Part shown: piece by piece, positions 27,201 to 35,909 of the stretch
Layout: the number at the start of each line of letters is the position of its first letter
Numbering within the stretch: position 1 is the stretch's first letter
Assembly (NCBI GenBank): GCA_030536575.1
Contig: JAUNPS010000018.1
Location: forward strand, 1-64,000
Source of the DNA: Eubacteriales bacterium
GTDB lineage: Bacteria > Bacillota > Clostridia > Lachnospirales > Lachnospiraceae
Length of the DNA stretch: 64,000 nucleotides
Direction: 5' to 3'
Program-made: the position numbers and the translations under genes
The notes under the pieces: model-generated
The model's database searches: none
Seen by the model: only the letters and a program-made list of their open reading frames with translations
What the model was told of the DNA's origin: nothing

Positions 27201-27930
27201 CTTTGCTGGTGAACAGATGACAATTTTTGACCGTGCGATTCGGTTGATGGCAATATACGATGACAGCCAGACTTTCATTGTGAATGAAGAAATTGAGTCT
27301 ACGGTTGCCCAGATTAAAGCGATTATGAAAAAAGCGGCTCCCTATGCAGAGATTAAAAATCTGCCGGGGCTGTTGGATACATTTAACGATGCCTATGGCG
27401 ACTTACTGAATGAAATGACAGAGCCGGTTGCGGCGGCGGTCGATGAGGCGAGAAAACGTGTCATGCAGGAGCTGGAAGGAAAGCTCTGTGAAAAGGAACT
27501 TCGTGGCAGGTATACGGAACGATTCCATGAATTAAATGAAAAGGCAGAGCGCTGCAACAATGTGGCGGCATTGCAGAACATCAAGATAGAAGCGGATACG
27601 CTGAAGGTTCGCTGTCTGAATGAGATTGCGGCTGCCGAGAGCAGAATGCAGACACAGAAGGCGGCGGAAGAAGCCAGGAGACAGGCGCAGCAGAATCCGA
27701 AGCCAGATATGGTAAGAGAAGATCCGGTACCCTATGGGGAAAAGGTGGAGAAACCGGCAGCTTATGCGCCCAAGGTAAAGAAGCAGCGTATTGTCAGCAT
27801 CAAGACGATCAATACGGAGACAACGTGGCAGTTGGAGACGGCGGAGGATGTGAAAAGGTATGTGGTGGAGTTGGAGAAGAAGCTGATGGCACAGCTGGAA
27901 GAGGGCGTAGTCGTCCATGTTGAGTTTTAG
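24271..27930 (+). CDS. brxC: BREX P-loop ATPase BrxC
   Basis: A 1219-aa ATPase of usual length. Walker A GFFGSGKS lies at about residues 70-77; a Walker B-like VVFLVDEIGQYI follows around residue 260. The C-terminal third is helical and rich in Lys and Glu, with coiled-coil stretches (about 1040-1160). BrxC is the large motor ATPase of BREX, in the DUF499/PglY group, and is thought to work with PglX and PglZ. No frameshift is seen. Confidence 0.93.
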   Translation: MKIGQMFAKPIDRDMKGVIKVGQDDNFNIQQELEEYVVTRELQKHFRDFFDSYKRGIHGKTDKMGVWISGFFGSGKSHFLKILSYLLENKMVNGKSALQYFEDDDKIKDPMVLADMRLAASVPTDVVLFNIDSKGEQSGKQDKDAIVSVFLKVFNEMQGFCGAIPFLADLERKLSEEGRYEEFQEKFEDSFGTEWTEARNDFDFIQDDIVEVLSDMGFMSEEAARNWCERATTEYAISIERFADLVKRYIDRKGNNHHVVFLVDEIGQYIGDDSKLMLNLQTVTEDLGTACQGKAWIIVTSQQDIDSITKTKGNDFSKIQGRFDTRLSLSSANVDEVIRERVLKKTESAVQTLSLYYDEKETIVKNLILFNDGIEKKLYANRANFAEVYPFIPYQFNLLGSVLTSIRTHGASGKHLAEGERSMLALFKESAVRVMNEETGTIVPFHMFYDALEQFLDHSHKSVISRALDNDYLNPTHADECFDVNVLKTLFMIKYVKEIKANIENITSLMVTHMDNDRMELSQKVEDALKRLVRQTLVQKNGDLYVFLTDEEQEINRAIESQPVDAGEITAKVSELIFDGLFDEKKYRYPAFNGRYAFGFNQIVDDKPYKANQNYDITLKILTPNSDEIADEVTMRMLSAQSHCVLVILPDDRTFLDEIRSSLQIEKFLRFDAANTVTKYEQIKEAKKVELRERSAAARLFLEESLKSAVIYVNGDRVQSSAKEISSRMNDAIGKLVVSVYHKLSYIDTAMSESDIRKLFNSNSQQLTLAGTNSTPNSLALHDVNDYIGVNTARHTKTSMKSLLDRFMKAPYGFVEADVQWLVAKLFKDGEIAFYVNSEPVTLLSKSADEIVRFVTRKEFNERLMTEKRVRASEKQKKAVREVMKELFGISPSSDDDDAVMSSFLNYAGRLKNDLEKLEIHYKNQPLYPGKTLVASGKKMMTDVAQFRNANEFFAAVDRERDEYLDFAEDYEPVKKFFAGEQMTIFDRAIRLMAIYDDSQTFIVNEEIESTVAQIKAIMKKAAPYAEIKNLPGLLDTFNDAYGDLLNEMTEPVAAAVDEARKRVMQELEGKLCEKELRGRYTERFHELNEKAERCNNVAALQNIKIEADTLKVRCLNEIAAAESRMQTQKAAEEARRQAQQNPKPDMVREDPVPYGEKVEKPAAYAPKVKKQRIVSIKTINTETTWQLETAEDVKRYVVELEKKLMAQLEEGVVVHVEF

Positions 27931-27986
27931 AAAGACATATGCTGGAGATAATAGTAGAAAATTGATTATTTATGAAAGGAAAAAAC

Positions 27987-29231
27987 ATGGGAAAAATAGA
28001 AGGAATTAAAATTCAGAACTATGGCGTGTTAAAAAATATTACATTAGGAAAGACCAGAACAGAACAAAATGCTAAAGCGTTAGGTAATTTAGTTGCGATT
28101 ATTGGACCGAGTGGAAATGGGAAAAGTACATTTGCGGATGCTTTGGGATTTATAGCGGATTGTCTGGAAATGGGTGTGGAGTCTGCCTGCGACGCAAACA
28201 ACCGCGGGGGATTTGAAAAAATAATTTCCCAAGGCGCTAAGGAACCGATTTTATTTGAACTGTATTATCGAGAAACAAGCACTGCTCGTCCAATTACTTA
28301 TGAGTTGGAAATTGATTTAGATAAAACAGGACGCCCCTATGTGAAAAGAGAGAGATTGCGCCAACGCGTAAAATCTTATGGATGGCCAAGATCGTTTATG
28401 TACTTACAAGAAGGAGTTGGTTACGCTTTTGAAGGAACCGAGAAGGATGATACTGGACAGAACGATGACGGGAGTGTTATTGGAAAAAAAGTTGATGTGC
28501 AGTTATCGGACATTCGCCGTTTGGGAATTGTTACCCTGGGCGCTATGAAGCAATATAATCGTATAGAAAAATTTCTTAATTTTCTTAGAAGCTGGTATTT
28601 GTGTTATTTTTCTCCGGATACTGCCAGAAAACTGCAGGCGGCAGCTCCCCAGGAACATTTGGATCGAATTGGAAGCAATATAAATAATGTTGCACAGTAT
28701 ATGTACCGGGAGAATAAAAAAGATTTTGAGAAAGTTTTGAAAGAGATTCAAACAAAACTTCCGGGAATCAAAAAAATAGAGCCCCAGAAATTTGAAAACG
28801 GACAAATGATGCTCAAGTTTTATGAACAAGGATTTGAAAAACCATTTTATTCTCAAAGAATGTCGGATGGTACATTAAAATTATTTGCGTATTATTTATT
28901 GCTCCACGAAAAGAATGCACGTCAATTGGTATTTATTGAAGAACCTGAAAATGGACTATACCATCATTACTTAAGCGATTTGGCGGAAGAAATGAAAAAA
29001 AATGTTGGAAACAGTTTCGCTAAACAACTATTTGTTACAACACATAGTCCGTTTTTTGTAAATGCGTTGGGCCCTGACGATGTCTGGGTATTAACCAAAG
29101 AGGTCGATGGATTTTCTACGATAAAAAGAGCTTCGGAGTTTGCTTTTGTGAAAGAACTTGCAGAAGAAGGAGTTCCTGTTGGAGATATGTGGTATAGTAA
29201 ATATTTTGAAAACGAGAACGTGGAGGAATAG
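27987..29231 (+). CDS. AAA/SMC-like ATPase of an ATPase-TOPRIM module
   Basis: A 414-aa ABC/SMC-type ATPase: Walker A GPSGNGKST (about residues 40-48), a signature-like SDGTLKLFAYYLLL, Walker B LVFIEEPENGLYH and an H-loop FVTTHSPFF. It is of the AAA_21/OLD-like group. It is followed with no gap by a DUF4276 protein, forming a two-gene module inserted between brxC and pglX. ATPase + TOPRIM-like pairs such as PARIS (AriA-AriB) and OLD sense phage products and trigger a toxic nuclease, so a second defence system nested within BREX is likely (inference). AAAGGA lies before ATG 27987. Confidence 0.8.
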   Translation: MGKIEGIKIQNYGVLKNITLGKTRTEQNAKALGNLVAIIGPSGNGKSTFADALGFIADCLEMGVESACDANNRGGFEKIISQGAKEPILFELYYRETSTARPITYELEIDLDKTGRPYVKRERLRQRVKSYGWPRSFMYLQEGVGYAFEGTEKDDTGQNDDGSVIGKKVDVQLSDIRRLGIVTLGAMKQYNRIEKFLNFLRSWYLCYFSPDTARKLQAAAPQEHLDRIGSNINNVAQYMYRENKKDFEKVLKEIQTKLPGIKKIEPQKFENGQMMLKFYEQGFEKPFYSQRMSDGTLKLFAYYLLLHEKNARQLVFIEEPENGLYHHYLSDLAEEMKKNVGNSFAKQLFVTTHSPFFVNALGPDDVWVLTKEVDGFSTIKRASEFAFVKELAEEGVPVGDMWYSKYFENENVEE

Positions 29232-29897
29232 ATGTATTTTCAGTTTTTAATCGAAGATAAATCGACGGAAATAGTAGTTGAACATGTAATGAAAAAAATG
29301 AAAACTTATTATACTGAAAAAAACATTGCATGGGATATAAAGTCGTTTGGTGGAATTGGACATTTATCGAAAAAAGGAAAACCGCTGGAGCAAAAAACGG
29401 GGAAATTATTAAATGACCTTCCAAAGTATATGAGAGCTTTTGATAAAATATTGCGGGCAATGGGAGATGCAGCTTTAGTTATAGTTCTGGATAATGACAA
29501 GAGAGATTGTGAACAATTTAGGAAAGAATTGGAAAATGTGGCTGCTTGCAATATGGTATTATGCGATTATGTATTTTGTATAGCAGTTAAAGAGATGGAA
29601 GCATGGCTGCTGGGGGATTTGAAAGCTATTACAGAAGCATACCCAAATGCAAAAACACAATATATCAAAAAATATAAACAAGATGCTATTTGTGACACGT
29701 GGGAGGTATTGGCAGACATTGTTTATCCGCAAGGTTTGAAGAAACTTAGGAAAGAAGCGGCCGGAAGTTATCACAGGATAGGCAGCGCAAAGTGTGAGTG
29801 GGCTGATAAAGTTGGAGAACATTTACATTTGCATGAGAATGCATCCCCCAGTTACAATTATTTTGTTGAGGAATTGGAAAAGAGGATTCTTACATAA
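29232..29897 (+). CDS. DUF4276 family protein (TOPRIM-like effector)
   Basis: A 221-aa protein with DUF4276 hallmarks: an N-terminal strand with a conserved acid (FLIEDKSTE), LVIVLDNDKRDC (the TOPRIM-like DxD) and CIAVKEMEAWLLGD. These acids could bind metal for nuclease action. Its ATG directly follows the ATPase stop, with GGAGGAA upstream, so the two are coupled. It probably acts as the effector of the module. Confidence 0.78.
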   Translation: MYFQFLIEDKSTEIVVEHVMKKMKTYYTEKNIAWDIKSFGGIGHLSKKGKPLEQKTGKLLNDLPKYMRAFDKILRAMGDAALVIVLDNDKRDCEQFRKELENVAACNMVLCDYVFCIAVKEMEAWLLGDLKAITEAYPNAKTQYIKKYKQDAICDTWEVLADIVYPQGLKKLRKEAAGSYHRIGSAKCEWADKVGEHLHLHENASPSYNYFVEELEKRILT

Positions 29898-29913
29898 TAA
29901 ATATGGAGGAACA

Positions 29914-30014
29914 ATGAATAAGACAGCGATAAAAAATTTTGCGGTATGGGCGTGAAATAACCTCATTGCAGATATTACATAAGGCAGGATTGATTAGTGT
30001 AATCGAGAATGGTG
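29914..30014 (+). pseudogene. relic of the pglX 5' end
   Basis: About 100 bp align with the first codons of pglX at 31228. A strong GGAGGA site and ATG remain, then MNKTAIKNF, and TGA replaces codon 14 (AGA in pglX). One base is lost near codon 23, after which similarity continues in a shifted frame up to GAGAATGGT. It marks where pglX once began, before the ATPase gene at 30045 came to lie between this remnant and the intact pglX. Confidence 0.85.
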
Positions 30015-30044
30015 AATAATATAAAATAAAGCGGGGTGACTGAC

Positions 30045-31100
30045 ATGGAGATTAAGAAGCTCACGTTAAATAATTTTATGCTTTTTGAAAATACAGAGAT
30101 AGATTGGGCAAAAAATATCAATATTATTTGCGGAGAAAACAGCACTGGCAAGACAACTCTGTTAAAAGTAATGTATTCTGTTCTGAAACCGCTTAGCAGG
30201 GGAAGTAAAGAGGCTCTCAGCAAAGAAATGGAAGAGCAGTTATTTGTAAGTAAATTGCAGGGAGTATTCCGTCCAGATGGAATGAAAATTGGAAGACTGG
30301 TAAGCCGTAAACAAGGCAGTAATCGTACAGATTTTATGATTGAATTGGATAAAAACCAAAGGGTTTCCATTGGTTTTGGAAATCGTCAGGAGAATCACGC
30401 GGATGTTAAGGTACAAACGGTAGCTCCGCAGTTCAAATGTGATGTAATTTATATTCCGACAAAGGAGATGATATCGACAACAGAACACTTTGCGTCTCTT
30501 TACGAGGAATATCATATTGATTTTGAGGAAATGTATTACGATTTGGCAAAGCTATTAGATCGCCCGCTTTCAAAGGGACCAAATACGACTGAGCAAAATG
30601 AAGTATTAAAGAGTTTTGAAGAAATCATGAAAGGACAGATTGTCCAGAGAGATAAAAAGTTTTATCTTAAAATCAAGGGCGAGGGTGAATTTGAAATGGG
30701 ACTGCTCTCCGATGGATATAGAAAGTTATCCATGATTGTTTATATGATTTTATCAGGAAGCATAAGGAAAGATACGATTTTGTTTTGGGATGAGCCGGAA
30801 ACCAATATGAACCCGAAGATGATTCGTCCGATTGTACAGGCAATGGTGGCACTGGCGAGGATGGGAGTTCAGATTTTTGTGACAACGCATGATTATTTTG
30901 TGCAGCAGGAGTTTAACATGCTGACAGTTTATCCTGAGTTAAATCAGAATGAATTGGATACCCGGTTTATGTCATTATATCGGGATGAGAAAACGAATGA
31001 TGTGAAAATTGAGATGCAAAAAACAGCATCCGATTTGAAACATAATGCAATCATGCAGGAATTTGACGCGATTTATGATAGAGAACAGAGGGTGATTTAA
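30045..31100 (+). CDS. SMC/RecF-like ATPase, apparently without a partner
   Basis: A 351-aa ATPase: Walker A GENSTGKTT (about 31-39), signature-like LLSDGYRKLSMIVYMI, Walker B ILFWDEPETNMNP and H-loop FVTTHDYF. It is clearly related to the ATPase at 34875 (GENATGKT, LFWDEPEANINP, STHNYF), so the two are paralogous modules on either side of pglX. Unlike that one, no intact partner follows; 31101-31204 has only a short decayed frame. ATG 30045 follows GGGGTGA. Confidence 0.78.
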   Translation: MEIKKLTLNNFMLFENTEIDWAKNINIICGENSTGKTTLLKVMYSVLKPLSRGSKEALSKEMEEQLFVSKLQGVFRPDGMKIGRLVSRKQGSNRTDFMIELDKNQRVSIGFGNRQENHADVKVQTVAPQFKCDVIYIPTKEMISTTEHFASLYEEYHIDFEEMYYDLAKLLDRPLSKGPNTTEQNEVLKSFEEIMKGQIVQRDKKFYLKIKGEGEFEMGLLSDGYRKLSMIVYMILSGSIRKDTILFWDEPETNMNPKMIRPIVQAMVALARMGVQIFVTTHDYFVQQEFNMLTVYPELNQNELDTRFMSLYRDEKTNDVKIEMQKTASDLKHNAIMQEFDAIYDREQRVI

Positions 31101-31227
31101 GGTTACAGAGAAGTATCAATATAAAGATGAGATGGTTGGACTGTAAGGTGTCGGTTGTTGATTCCGCTACATATAACGAGAAGATTTTTCAGATTGTATC
31201 ATAGATACATTACACAGGAGAAAAGTG
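31101..31227 (+). other. short gap with possible gene remnant before pglX
   Basis: A frame from about 31124 to TAG 31204 encodes KMRWLDCKVSVVD then SATYNEKIFQIVS, which reads like a protein C-terminus but has no start site. It may be the tail of the lost partner of the upstream ATPase. GGAG precedes pglX. Confidence 0.3.
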
Positions 31228-34200
31228 ATGAACAAAACAGCGATAAAAAATTTTACGGTATGGGCAAGAAATAAGCTCATTGCTGATATTACATATAAAG
31301 CAGGACTGATTGGCGTAAGTGAGAATGGTATCGCAGCGCCTCTGCCTCAGTCCTCTAAAGATCTGCAGTTCTTTGATATTGGAACAAAGGACTATGTGCA
31401 GGTCGCAGGTGCTGGTATTAAGCAGAGAAATGCGCTTGTCAATGTTATTCAGGAGAAAGAGTGCGCCAGTGATTATAAGACTGCATTTAAGTCAATTATT
31501 GAGGAAGTCGCCTACACATGGTTTAACCGCTTGATTGCGATTCGCTTTATGGAAGTTAATGAGTATCTTCCCTCCAGAATTCGTGTGCTTTCTTCTGAAA
31601 ATCCGGCAAAGAATGAACCGGATTTTGTGACAACTCCTTTTGATACTGATCTGGAGTTTACTGTGGCGGAGCAGGATAAAATCATGAAGCTGAAGGATGA
31701 GAATAAGCTGGATGAGCTGTTCCGTATGCTTTTTATCAAGCAATGTAATAAACTCCACGAGATTCTTCCGGAGCTGTTTGAAAGGACAAATGATTATACA
31801 GAACTGCTTTTAAGCATTTCTTTTACTGATAGCGATGGCATTGTGTATCATCTCGTTCACGACATTGACGAGGATGACTTTAATGTAGAAAAAGAGGGGC
31901 AGGTTGAAATTATCGGCTGGATGTACCAGTATTACAATATAGAGCCGAAGGATGAGACATTTGCTCTCTTGAAGAAGAATGTAAAGATTACCAAGGAGCG
32001 GATTCCAGCGGCGACGCAGCTTTTTACTCCTGATTGGATCGTTCGTTATATGGTGGAAAACAGTCTTGGTCGTCTGTGGGTTGAAGGACATCCGAATGAT
32101 AATTTGAAAGAGAATTGGAAATATTATCTGGAAGAAGCGGAGCAGGAACTGGATGTGGAGACACAGTTGGAGGAGATTCGTGCGGAATATCGTAACCTGA
32201 ATCCGGAGGATATTAAGGTGATTGATCCTTGTATGGGTTCCGGGCATATTCTTGTGTATTGCTTTGATGTGCTGATGCAGATTTATGAGTCGCAGGGGTA
32301 TACGCAGAGGGATGCGGCACAGTCTATTTTGGAGAATAATCTGTATGGATTGGATATTGATAAAAGAGCGGCGCAGTTGGCGTATTTTGCTGTGATGATG
32401 AAAGCCTGCGAGTACGACCGTCGATTCCTGAAGCGGGGCATCCAGCCTCATGTGTGCGCCATTTCGGAGAGCAACGGCGTGGATTCCTATACTCTGGAAT
32501 ACTTCTGCAACGGCGATGCCAAGCTGACGAAAGCCATGAAGACCATTGTGGATGAGCTGCATGATGCTGAGGAGTACGGATCACTTCTGACGGTCACGCC
32601 ACAGGAATGGTCTGCTTTGTATGCCCGTTTTGACGAGATTGAGGATGATATTTCCATGCACAAAGAGGCTTCTCTGGCGTTGAAACCCCTGGTGGAGACT
32701 GCCCAAGTGTTGAGCCAGAAGTATCACACCGTCTGCACGAATCCGCCCTATATGGGTAGTTCTAACATGAACGGTGATCTGGCAAAATATGTGAAGGACA
32801 ATTACCCTGACAGTAAGAGTGACTTGTTTGCCGTGTTCATCGAACGATGCGGCAAAATGGTAGTAAGAAATGGCTATCAGGCCATGATTACGCAACACGC
32901 ATGGATGTTTCTGTCCAGCTTTGAAAAATTGCGCGGGAAGATGCAGCAGGTGGATACTGTCAACATGGCCCATCTCGGCCCTCGGGCTTTTGAGGAGATC
33001 GGCGGTGAGGTAGTGCAAACTACCAGCTTTGTGTTGCGAAAAAGCCATACGCCGGACTATAAGGGAACCTACTGCCGTCTGATTGAGCCGACCACCCAGC
33101 AGGGAAAAGAGGATATGTTTTTTTTAGGAGAGAATCGCTATGTTGCCACGCAGGACAACTTCGCCCAAATTCCCGGTTCACCTGTGGCGTATTGGGTGAG
33201 TCAGTGTGTGTTAAATATTTTTTCGAATACATCAAGTTTTAGGAAATATGGAAAATCACTACAAGGGACGGTTACTGGGGACAATGAAAGATTTATGCGG
33301 TTGTGGTATGAAATAGCCTATTATAAATTGAGTATCGCCACAAAATCTGAATTACCATCGAAATGGTACCCATATTGCAAGGGCGGTGAGTTTAGGCGTT
33401 GGTACGGAAATTTGATTCATGTAATCAATTGGGAAAATGATGGATTTGAAATTAGGAATTTCTATGATGAAAATGGACGATTGAAATCACGACCACAGAA
33501 TACATCATCATTTTTCAAAGAGGGAATCACATGGTCAAGTTTGACAGGGGGATTTTTTGGGGGTAGATATTTACCTGACAATTCAACATTTAGTGATATT
33601 GGGCCATTATTAATTCTTAATAACAACGAATGCTTATATAATGTCCTTGCCTATGTTAATTCAAAGGTTTTCCAAGCTATTCTTGATATTTGCTGTACGG
33701 GATTGCATTACCAGAACGGTATTATTGCTGGATTGCCTTGTATCGACCCAAAGTATAAATCAGAATACGTTGACACGGTGACGAAAGAATGTATTTCTAT
33801 ATCTCAGAAGGATTGGGATAGTTATGAAACATCATGGGACTTCCAGCGGCATCCGTTGGTTGGACGAGGTGTAACGCAAATTTCGGATGCCTTCGTCCAG
33901 TGGGAAAGCGAGTGTGAAACCCGCTTCCAGAAGCTTAAATCCAACGAGGAAGAACTCAATCGCATATTCATCGAAATCTACGGTTTACAAGACGAGCTGA
34001 CTTCGGAAGTGAAAGATAAGGATGTGACCGTCCGCAAGGCTGACCTTGGCCGGGACATTCGCAGTCTGCTTTCTTACGCGGTCGGTTGTATGTTGGGGCG
34101 TTATTCTCTGGATGAACCCGGTCTTGCCTATGCAGGCGGAGAATGGGATGACAAGAAGTATAAAACTTTTATTCCAGATAGAGATAACTGTATCCCAATC

Positions 34201-34782
34201 ACAGATGAAGAATATTTTGAGGATGATATTGTGGGCTTGTTTGTTACATGGTTAAAGAAAGTCTATGGTGCGGATACGCTGGAAGAAAACCTTGATTTTA
34301 TTGCAAAAGCTCTTGGTAACAAGGGAGCAACTTCCCGTGAGATTATTCGCAATTATTTCTTGAATGATTTTATGAAGGATCATATCAAGATTTACCAGAA
34401 GCGTCCAATTTATTGGCTTTTTGATTCCGGCAAGCAGAACGGCTTCAAGGCTCTGGTGTATATGCATCGTTGGAACGCTGATACAGTTGGCAATCTGCGT
34501 GTCGAATATCTGCACAAGATGCAGCATATTTACGAGCGTGAAATTACCCGTATGCAGGAAACCATTGACAATAACCGGGACTCTCGTGAGGTTTCCAGGG
34601 CTACTAAGCGTAAGGACAAACTCCAAAAACAGTTGAAAGAAACCAAGGAGTATGATGCGAAATTGGCACATATTGCTCTTTCTCGTATTGAAATTGATCT
34701 GGATGATGGCGTGAAAGTCAACTATGAAAAGGTTCAGACTGGCAGAGACGGTAAGAAGATGCAGATTCTAGCAAAGATTTGA
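31228..34782 (+). CDS. pglX: BREX adenine-specific DNA methyltransferase PglX
   Basis: A 1184-aa methyltransferase of usual length. Motif I DPCMGSGHI lies at about residue 333 and motif IV NPPY at about 505, as in N6-adenine enzymes. An N-terminal helical domain and a C-terminal target-recognition region with a coiled coil follow. PglX methylates one strand of an asymmetric motif to mark self DNA. The segment at about 33180-33740 is AT-richer than the parts around it and may be an exchanged specificity region. A decayed copy of its 5' end lies at 29914. Confidence 0.93.
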   Translation: MNKTAIKNFTVWARNKLIADITYKAGLIGVSENGIAAPLPQSSKDLQFFDIGTKDYVQVAGAGIKQRNALVNVIQEKECASDYKTAFKSIIEEVAYTWFNRLIAIRFMEVNEYLPSRIRVLSSENPAKNEPDFVTTPFDTDLEFTVAEQDKIMKLKDENKLDELFRMLFIKQCNKLHEILPELFERTNDYTELLLSISFTDSDGIVYHLVHDIDEDDFNVEKEGQVEIIGWMYQYYNIEPKDETFALLKKNVKITKERIPAATQLFTPDWIVRYMVENSLGRLWVEGHPNDNLKENWKYYLEEAEQELDVETQLEEIRAEYRNLNPEDIKVIDPCMGSGHILVYCFDVLMQIYESQGYTQRDAAQSILENNLYGLDIDKRAAQLAYFAVMMKACEYDRRFLKRGIQPHVCAISESNGVDSYTLEYFCNGDAKLTKAMKTIVDELHDAEEYGSLLTVTPQEWSALYARFDEIEDDISMHKEASLALKPLVETAQVLSQKYHTVCTNPPYMGSSNMNGDLAKYVKDNYPDSKSDLFAVFIERCGKMVVRNGYQAMITQHAWMFLSSFEKLRGKMQQVDTVNMAHLGPRAFEEIGGEVVQTTSFVLRKSHTPDYKGTYCRLIEPTTQQGKEDMFFLGENRYVATQDNFAQIPGSPVAYWVSQCVLNIFSNTSSFRKYGKSLQGTVTGDNERFMRLWYEIAYYKLSIATKSELPSKWYPYCKGGEFRRWYGNLIHVINWENDGFEIRNFYDENGRLKSRPQNTSSFFKEGITWSSLTGGFFGGRYLPDNSTFSDIGPLLILNNNECLYNVLAYVNSKVFQAILDICCTGLHYQNGIIAGLPCIDPKYKSEYVDTVTKECISISQKDWDSYETSWDFQRHPLVGRGVTQISDAFVQWESECETRFQKLKSNEEELNRIFIEIYGLQDELTSEVKDKDVTVRKADLGRDIRSLLSYAVGCMLGRYSLDEPGLAYAGGEWDDKKYKTFIPDRDNCIPITDEEYFEDDIVGLFVTWLKKVYGADTLEENLDFIAKALGNKGATSREIIRNYFLNDFMKDHIKIYQKRPIYWLFDSGKQNGFKALVYMHRWNADTVGNLRVEYLHKMQHIYEREITRMQETIDNNRDSREVSRATKRKDKLQKQLKETKEYDAKLAHIALSRIEIDLDDGVKVNYEKVQTGRDGKKMQILAKI

Positions 34783-34874
34783 ACGGATAAAAATTGCCAA
34801 AGTGAAAGATAAGATTTAGAATGAATTGGGGAATAAATAAATTATGTATATGCTTGTAGAAAGGGGTGGCTTAC

Positions 34875-35909
34875 ATGAATATTAAAAGTATTAAGCTGGA
34901 GAATTATACTGTCTTTGAAAAGCTTTCACTGGATTTTAACAAGGGAATCAATGTATTTATCGGTGAAAATGCGACCGGAAAGACACACTTGATGAAGCTG
35001 CTTTATGCCGCATGTAAGTCAAATCGGGCTAATACCGGCTTTGAAGAGAAGATTGTTCGTACCATGATGCCGGACGAATTTCGGATAAGCAGGCTTGTAA
35101 CAAGAACCGCTGGGAATCGGCATGCAAAAGTAAAAATATTAGCGTCTCAGAATGAGCAAAAAGCAGAACGACAGCTGTCCATCGAATTTGCTCGAAATAT
35201 AAAGAAGTGGAAAGCAATTGTAAAAGGAAAAGAAGGCTGGGAGAAAGCTTTTGCAGAAGATTCCAGTGTATTTATTCCGGCAAAAGAAATTTTGTCCCAT
35301 AGCTATAAGCTGGCTGCAGCAACGAGTGTGGATAATGTTCGATTTGACGATACGTATATTGATATTATCAATTTGGCGAAAATTGATATTTCAGTGGGAA
35401 AGAATCCGACACTTCGTTCAGGGCTGTTAAAGAAAATTGAACGGATCACAGGGGGCAAGATTCAGTATGACGAGAAAAAAGATGAGTTTTATTTAAAACA
35501 AGGAAATTCTAAACAGGAGTTTAATCTTGTCGCAGAAGGAATTAAGAAAATGGGGCTTTTGTGGCAGCTGGCAAAAAATGGTACTTTGGAAAGCGGCTCT
35601 GTATTATTCTGGGACGAACCAGAAGCAAATATTAATCCCGCTAATCTTTCTCTGGTTGCAGAGCTTTTGCTGGAATTACAAAGAAATGGTGTTCAGATAT
35701 TTATATCTACACATAACTATTTTTTAGCTAAATATCTGGATATTAAGAAAACAGATCAAGACGATGTCTCATTTTACTCATTCTATTATGGTGCTGAGGA
35801 ACAGGGTGTACAATGCGAAATCAATGACCAATTTACATTATTGGAAAATAACCCCATTACAAAGACATATCTTCAGATTTATAGAGACGAGCTGGGGGTG
35901 GTATTATGA
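34875..35909 (+). CDS. SMC/RecF-like ATPase of a second two-gene module
   Basis: A 344-aa ATPase with Walker A GENATGKT (about 30-37), signature-like VAEGIKKMGLLWQL, Walker B VLFWDEPEANINP and H-loop ISTHNYF. Its stop overlaps the start of the next gene (ATGA). It resembles the ATPase at 30045 over its full length. It probably senses infection and controls the small protein encoded downstream. AAGGGG precedes ATG 34875. Confidence 0.78.
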   Translation: MNIKSIKLENYTVFEKLSLDFNKGINVFIGENATGKTHLMKLLYAACKSNRANTGFEEKIVRTMMPDEFRISRLVTRTAGNRHAKVKILASQNEQKAERQLSIEFARNIKKWKAIVKGKEGWEKAFAEDSSVFIPAKEILSHSYKLAAATSVDNVRFDDTYIDIINLAKIDISVGKNPTLRSGLLKKIERITGGKIQYDEKKDEFYLKQGNSKQEFNLVAEGIKKMGLLWQLAKNGTLESGSVLFWDEPEANINPANLSLVAELLLELQRNGVQIFISTHNYFLAKYLDIKKTDQDDVSFYSFYYGAEEQGVQCEINDQFTLLENNPITKTYLQIYRDELGVVL

